From Nectonema munidae (taxonomy: Eukaryota > Nematomorpha > Nectonematoida > Nectonematidae), in contig JAUIRK010000926.1 of the NCBI GenBank assembly GCA_030549495.1, forward strand, positions 361,001-425,000: a stretch of 64,000 bases of DNA. The letters run 5' to 3'. Shown piece after piece: positions 37,278 to 64,000 of the stretch (its first letter is position 1; each line of letters begins with the position of its first letter). The position numbers were made by a program, and so were the translations under genes. The notes beneath the pieces were generated by a model. That model did not search any database and was not told the origin of the DNA. It saw only the letters and a program-made list of their open reading frames with translations.

Positions 37278-40200
37278 TAATTGCAAAATGCCTCGTCTTC
37301 TGTTTGTTTGCGGGAAAATGGAATGCTGTGGCTGATGTGTATCTCTTGCCCATCTTGTCCAATCGACTTTTCTGGCTTCAAGGTCGCATATCCGTGTTTT
37401 ATACAATCATTACGTGTACACTAAAAGCGATTTTTTCACTCTACCTACCTTTTTGTGTGTGTTTTTTCTGTGTAACGTTATGTATATAAATATCGATATT
37501 GTAACGATTTATATAGCATATTCATAAAGCCTTTCACGATCAGTGAACATGAGTGTCCCAAGAAATGATATACAAAATTGCATTGAAAATCAAAGCAGAC
37601 GATTATATTATTCTTTAAGTTGATTCCAGAAAAAACATGTGATTATAAAAGTACCTTAAAATCAAGAAATAATCTGCGTCATTTTAAGATAACGGTGCCG
37701 ACAAATTGGTTGAGGATTGGGATATGTATCTTTTTGATCATTTAGGTATTTTTCAAACTTGTGCTTTTCTCAACGAGCTCTGTTTCTTTATTTCTCGAAG
37801 GTTTCTAATTTTTTTTCGTTATGCATTCCTGTTTAACATTTTTATCTTATTAGTTCTAACTATTGAATATTTTAAGTTGTGAAGAAAACAAAAAAAATTT
37901 TAATTACATCGTGGAAGATTTTTTAGTTGTGCGTCTGGGCTGTAAATAAATTTGCTGGAGTATTAAAGATGGAGCGTATTGAGCATTACAAAATATAGAG
38001 GTGTGGACTCGGTGTTGTTTTTAATTTTTCTGTATTGGACTCCCAGTCTAGAGGCAGAAAAATGATCTTTTACCGCATCATTCTGCTCTGTGTATTACAC
38101 ATGTGTATTCTGGTAAAGGATTTTGTTTGGACTGATTTTACTCTATTAAATACATTTTTTTTGTTAAAGAATTTAATCAAATTCTTATATTACACTTTTG
38201 TTATGTTTATGTTAATATATATGGAGATAATTTAAATATTTTTCCAAATATTTTTTCTCTAAATCTTTTGATGTAAAAATTTCTGCAAGATCAACTAGTC
38301 GGTTACTTACAAAACTCATTCTGGAAATGAATTAAAGTTTTGACTCTAGAATGCGAGTACGACCATTTAAATAATACCTAGATGAAAGACAACACTAGTC
38401 GAAATCTCAAATATGAGTCTTGCCAAACATACATTGAATTTTTAAAGGCAATGAAATTATGTTTGCACATTTAGAAACATGATATTGATAAAATCAATCA
38501 ATTTGTTTTTAAAAACTTGTTTACTCTATGAATACTGATTTCCCCATATCCATTGTGTATTTATTTATTTGTATTTATGTAGCAAAATGAAATACAGCTT
38601 GGGAACATACAAACTATATTTTACGTAACGCGAAATTATTGAAATTTCAACTCCCCATTTGTAACTCACATGTAACATCCTCCTTGCCACTTCAACAAAC
38701 TCTTGTATTTGATAACATCCTTGGTCGCTACCCCCTTCTCCTTCAATCTCTCTATGCGTAACAGGGAAGCTAAGATGCGTCTATAAATAATACCACATGA
38801 TTCAAAAACTTTTTCTGAAACCCTTGAATTTCGTTTAGGCAATAATAATGATTTGTTGGCTTTCTGAATTGAAATATTTTCTTATATAATACACTCATTA
38901 ACCATTCTCTACCAAATATCACTTTAAAGGAGATTTTACCTTTTGATCAATCTTCATGAATAAATGGATCCCATAATTAAATTTTCAATGGTATTGGTAT
39001 TTGCAAAAATATTGAATTTCCCATTGATTTTTTTGAAACCCTCTGCTATGAACACACTTATGCTATGTCGAGTCAGTAAATGCCAGAAAAAAATAAATTT
39101 TATAAAAATTGAATGAAAAAGAAAATTTCATAAAACAAAAAATTAATGAATTAGCTTGGCGGTGGTTTCAAGATACTAAGTCGAAATGATTAAAAAATGG
39201 CCTACTATTTTCAGAAAAAATCCTCAAATTTGCACTGACTAATTCTGAAAACATATTTTTAATAAGGATGAAGATGAAATTTTGGAAAGTTCTTTGATTA
39301 AAGAAAACCCTTTTCATTTAAGGTTCAAATTCTGCCGGTACAAATTATTCAAAAGGAAAAAAATGATACTATCCTTTAGCCGTTTCTATGAGCAGAAAAT
39401 AAAATTCTAAAAAGAGACTTCGATTTGTATTTGAAAAAATAAAAAGTTCAACGCTAGAACAAAGCTGCTTACTTGCTTTTTATGACTTTATCTAAAAAAA
39501 ATGTTAAAATAATATTTAGTCTTTGGAAATCTGTTAAAGCGCCATTTTTTGTTCCTAAAGATTGCTGAAAAACAGGTTAAGCTGTCTTATTTTCTGTGTT
39601 ACTTTTTGATCCTTAGACTCCTGAATCCATCCGACGTTTGAGAGAGTGCACCTGTGGCATTATCAATTTCTTTTTTTGCCTCACTTTTAATCAAAAAACA
39701 TTTACGATGCCCTTTATTCGTTATTCATCATATAATATATATAGTATATATTTGAAGAATTTTATTAAAATTGCCAATTTCAATTATTTTCTCCTTAAAC
39801 TCATTCATTTGGGTGTTCTGATACAGCATCGATCATTTGAAGAGGAAAATATTTCCACAAAACTTTTTCATTGATTCAAGAAAAGATGATTCAGGAGTTG
39901 ATGATGATGTTAAAGTTGATTCATTGCATGAATTGAGAGTGTCTTCATTCAACCAAAACACTAAATTGTAGATGCTCAAATTACATGAACACACAGAAAA
40001 CTCGACGTGTTCGAAAGAACTCACTTACTCACTCCTATACTATACACACACACACTATATTCTCTTTTCCTTCCTTTAATTAATTTATGCAAACGCGATT
40101 TATCCGTGGAAGTTATCGTTGTTATTGTTGTTGTAGTAGTCGTTCTTTTCAAATAGTCAATACTCTTTCTTTTCTTCTCATCAACATAATCAATTCACTC

Positions 40201-40418
40201 TCGCACTTGCCATTTTTACGGGTTGTGAAAGCACTCAGCAATCAACACCCACTTCCAAATTAGCCCCACCTTCCTCATTCTATATAGCGATATTTTCATT
40301 CAAAGCATGCCTTCAATGTTGTTTCTTAAACACACTTATTATTAATGACATTTCTTTCCAAGAGTGTGTACGTTGTGCGCTAGATTGGTATTCTTCCTAT
40401 ATTCGTGAGTGAAGGAAA
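37278..40418. other. EMC1 3' flank and 5' flank of C2-domain gene
   Basis: The nearest AATAAA after EMC1 is at 37945. No repeat or gene was recognised between 38.2 and 39.6 kb. A short frame with acidic residues at about 39870-39967 (RKDDSGVDDDVKVDSLHE) lacks support. The last 350 bases are a likely promoter and 5' UTR with CA and TTG simple sequence. Confidence 0.4.
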
Positions 40419-61149
<20,731 letters not shown>

Positions 61150-61499
61150 GTAATTTTCCAACTTCATTTCTCTATTTTAATCTATATTATATATTTAAAA
61201 AGTTATGGTTTATTTTGTCACTGGAGAACGGAGTAACAAAACTCTTTGTCCTGATTGGATGAATCTTTGAAAAATTTCTTAGTTTTAAGCAATCCAATTA
61301 CGGTAGAATTGTATCAGTTATTTTGAACATCTTGAATATTCAAATGAACTACGCAAAAATCTCGCATCTGATTGGCTAAATTTCAATCATTTGCCTTTAT
61401 TTAAATATATGATTTACTGGGTATAGTTAATGCATGCATATTTTTGAACTAGGCCTTCATCCAATCTTGAGATTCTGGGGAGAATGGGGGGGGGGGCTA

Positions 61500-61745
61500 G
61501 AATGGCTTCTTCTTCTTCTTCTTCTTCTTTGACTACACCTTGTCCTCAAGTTGGGGGTCGGTGGCTGAGATCCGCTCTATCCATTTTTTCCTGTCCTGCG
61601 CATCCTCTTCGGTCAGTCCAAGCTGCTTCTGTACTCCGCTCTTTTTTGTGCGAATCATTACATTTGTTAAATAGAGCAAAGTTTTCTGGCCGGATGCCCT
61701 TCCTGACGCCAACCATTTTGTTTTTAGGATTGAAAACCTTTAGCC
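61500..61745 (-). mobile_element. LINE 3' end fragment
   Basis: On the minus strand GGCGTCAGGAAGGGCATCCGG is followed by a frame reading LGLTEEDAQDRKKWIERI...ATDPQLEDKV-stop, the typical last residues of a LINE ORF2 of the RTE-like kind. Next comes an (AAG)n tail (CTT run at 61506-61529 on plus). The 5' part is truncated. Confidence 0.65.
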
Positions 61746-62056
61746 TTTGTACTTAATAGTACTACACCCACAAGGCAGTGGTAATTTGAAATCAGAGTTA
61801 TTTTCTCCTAGAGCAACTGCTGTCCAAAGCTATCGAGCTTGTTCTACCCGGAGATGTAGGTTTAAGCGCATGTAATTCGCTTTCGCCTTCAGATCATTTA
61901 ATTTTAAACAACCCCGCCACGTGAAGGCAGATCTGAAGACTTGCTGTTCAGAGGCTGTAAGAGACGCATGTGCTCTATGAGGTATTTTATAGGAGAATGA
62001 GAGCTCAACTTTATTTCGCACCTCGGCCTAAACAGCATTGGGATCAAATTCCAAGA

Positions 62057-62121
62057 ATTGGCTTAATGTGACTTAATGAAAGGAGAAAAACTTACATCTT
62101 TCGTTATTGACCAGGCCAGAC
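62057..62121 (+). repeat. 66-bp direct repeat, copy 1
   Basis: ATTGGCTTAATGTGACTTAA through GACCAGGCCAGACA matches 63935-64000 with two differences. Confidence 0.85.
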
Positions 62122-62389
62122 AACTATAGATTGCTTCAAATGCATAAATGAAAAGGGCCTGTTTAAAGATGCTAGAATGGCTAATGGGTTTCAATTTTGC
62201 TCTAAAAAAGATTTATTTAAAAATATTCTGCATTTAGGAAAAAACATGAATTTGAAAGGAGCGTAAAGAAATCGCAGAACTAAACATGGGAAAAAATAGT
62301 TAGATTAAATTTTAATTTTTAATTTCAAATTAATTTTAACCATATTATATACATACATATTCTTGCTGATATATCCATAATTGTTTTAA

Positions 62390-62453
62390 GCCATTTAAGA
62401 CCAAGCAAAGCTCCCAAAGGTTTTTCCCTTTGGGAACATTGGTCGTAAATGGG
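62390..62453 (+). mobile_element. piggyBac-type MITE, CCCATT subfamily, short copy
   Basis: TTAA on both sides (62386-62389, 62454-62457). Ends are GCCATTTAAGACC and GGTCGTAAATGGG. At 64 bp it is about half the length of the 130-bp copies and lacks the CAGACGA interior. Confidence 0.78.
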
Positions 62454-63330
62454 TTAAAAAGGGATCTTTTTGCTTACATAAAGGATATACGTTGTTTTTC
62501 AATAATCCCCCATTTCTTTTCTACTTTTTCTCTTTTTATAACACATTTATTATTAATTTTTTTTTTTAAAATTTTTATACTATTTGCCCCGTCCTGGCAA
62601 AGTTTAGATTATGAATTTTATTTTGGAAGCGTCTATTTTTGAGAAAATTAGTTCACATAACCGAAAAAAACTTTTTCCATCAAAACTTATAAAATTATTT
62701 TGTAATAAACCAGTGCACATGACTTTTTATAATTAATAATAATAAATTGACGCTAGAGAAAATTTTTTTATCATTATTTGGAACACATACCGAGTCATAA
62801 ATTAAAAAATATAACGGAATAAGCGTATAAGATTATGTTTGGCGAGAGTATAGAAAATACAAAGCTGTGTGAATGAAGTGCGAAATGTGATGAGATTGCA
62901 GTTTTTCACACGTCTCTGTAATTTCTTCTCTCGTAACTGACTTTTCACTTATTCACACTTATATTTTTTCGTTGATGCCAATGAACACCATATGTGATCG
63001 AAATATCATATAAAAATTTTTTCCGTTGCACCAATTTTTTGTTTATAATTTTGAAATTTGTTTTTCAGGAAGAAATTAAAATTTATCTTCAAAAAGGTTT
63101 CTTTCTTATAAATCAAGTTTCATATTACTCTAATTCCTTCTTATGTTTTGTTTTAAAAATTTTTTTTATATATAAAATGAAAGATAGAAAAAAAAAGCAA
63201 GTCAACTTGCTTTAAGTGTAAGCGTAATAAAGAGCAAGACATGGCTGCGGTAACTGGTTTTGCTACACTTGTACTAATTTTCCTTCAAATTTTAAAGATT
63301 TTTTGACAATAATTATGTTCTTCGTATCAG

Positions 63331-63504
63331 ATGGATTTGCGTATACACTGCTTTAATCCCAATTCCCTCAAAGATGTTAGAGCTAAATCTGATAAAAATA
63401 AAAAAGCAAGTACTATAAATGAAGCTGTTATTCCGAATAAAGATAAGTCTGGAGTTGTGACCGCCTTTTCAAAAGGTTTTGATGAGAACGGTAGAGCTGA
63501 CTGA
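63331..63504 (+). CDS. possible further exon of C2-domain gene
   Basis: After TTCTTCGTATCAG an open frame reads MDLRIHCFNPNSLKDVR and then a Lys/Ser-rich stretch to TGA. MDLRIHCF could match a C2 strand (family: VRFRLYG). The entry phase (0) does not match the chosen end of exon 3 (phase 1), so a missing exon would be needed. Possible donor GTAGAG at 63491. Weakly supported. Confidence 0.28.
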   Translation: MDLRIHCFNPNSLKDVRAKSDKNKKASTINEAVIPNKDKSGVVTAFSKGFDENGRAD

Positions 63505-63934
63505 AAATAATAAAAGATAACACTGATGAAAAAATACTTATGCCGATATTGTATTTATCGTTTTAACGCCATCCCCTTACTCCTGTTAATCACTTTTTCT
63601 TTAGAACCAGAATAATCGCTAAGATCTCGAATTGTACAAAATCTTGACATACTCCATTTATGAGATGTGAAATATCGTCGATTAGGCAGTGTTAATATCG
63701 CAAAATGTCAAGACTCGACTTCCTTCTTGGCTCAACTAATGCAGAGAGTGGTGGTTATGTGGAAAGGAATCTTGATTATTATGAATTCAAGAAATAGATA
63801 CCACCATTAGGAGAGGATAGCGATCCCATATGATTTTCAATATCGACAAAGCATGATTATTTTTGAGACAAATCAATAAAAATAAGGCATTGAACAATAA
63901 TGCCGCAAACACTCGAAAGAAGGCCAGACTATCT

Positions 63935-64000
63935 ATTGGCTTAATATGACTTAATGAAAGGGGAAAAACTTACATCTTTCGTTATTGACCAGGCCAGACA
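63935..64000 (+). repeat. 66-bp direct repeat, copy 2 (cut by window edge)
   Basis: Same orientation as 62057-62121, with two differences. It continues past the window, so the repeat unit is longer than seen. Confidence 0.85.

Larger units (their letters stand above)
61746..63330. other. repeat-bearing AT-rich stretch
   Basis: The stretch 61800-62060 is GC-richer than its surroundings and looks like part of an unidentified dispersed repeat. It is followed by the 66-bp repeat and a short MITE. From 62.5 to 63.3 kb nothing firm is seen. Confidence 0.4.

Noticed and set aside
39833-40024. minus-strand 63-residue frame upstream of the C2-domain gene
   Set aside because: No homology recognised and no splice or promoter support; probably chance.
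63070-63101. short exon EEIKIYLQK after TTTTTCAG
   Set aside because: It could follow W of a C2 domain, but it needs a poor GTCAAA donor in exon 3. With the donor used here it hits a stop.

Overview
This is an AT-rich animal nuclear sequence, with introns, GT/AG splice sites and an intron-bearing tRNA gene. It has three protein genes, all on the plus strand, with transposon remnants between them and in their introns. Nothing bacterial, plasmid-like or phage-like was seen. The gene set and the mixture of hAT, piggyBac, Tc1/mariner-like, LINE and tRNA-SINE pieces suit an invertebrate, most likely an arthropod. A copepod crustacean is a guess that the sequence cannot settle.

Layout. 1-6.4 kb: a tRNA-Ile(UAU) gene with intron, then two hAT transposase remnants. 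6.4-20.2 kb: a four-exon gene for a 536-residue type I membrane protein. It has one CSPG-type repeat, a single membrane helix and a C-terminus ending in QFWV, like the PDZ ligand QYWV of CSPG4/NG2. Its introns hold a 129-unit TG array, two nested hAT elements, two antisense piggyBac remnants and a 120-bp tandem repeat. 20.2-26.0 kb: intergenic. 26.0-37.3 kb: the complete EMC1 gene (ER membrane complex subunit 1). I rebuilt five exons with matching phases, giving a 1010-residue protein. Its introns hold a Tc1/mariner/IS630-like element whose terminal repeats have expanded into a 21-bp tandem array, a 525-bp element with ends made of CATCG iterations, nested piggyBac MITEs, and a hAT MITE with 8-bp target duplications. 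37.3-40.4 kb: intergenic. 40.4 kb to the right edge: a gene for an N-terminally anchored C2-domain protein resembling synaptotagmin-14/16. Three exons join in phase, and the first intron is 17.9 kb. That intron holds a perfect (CAT)495 array, piggyBac MITEs, hAT elements and tRNA-derived SINEs, one of them inside an 81-bp-arm palindrome.

The three genes do not form an obvious pathway. All encode membrane proteins (surface adhesion or signalling, ER insertase, C2 trafficking), but that is probably coincidence. The least ordinary items are the short CSPG4-like protein, the TTAA-flanked MITE families sharing CAGACGA motifs, the two elements with iterated terminal repeats, and the 1.5-kb perfect CAT array. 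I found no wholly new multi-gene system.
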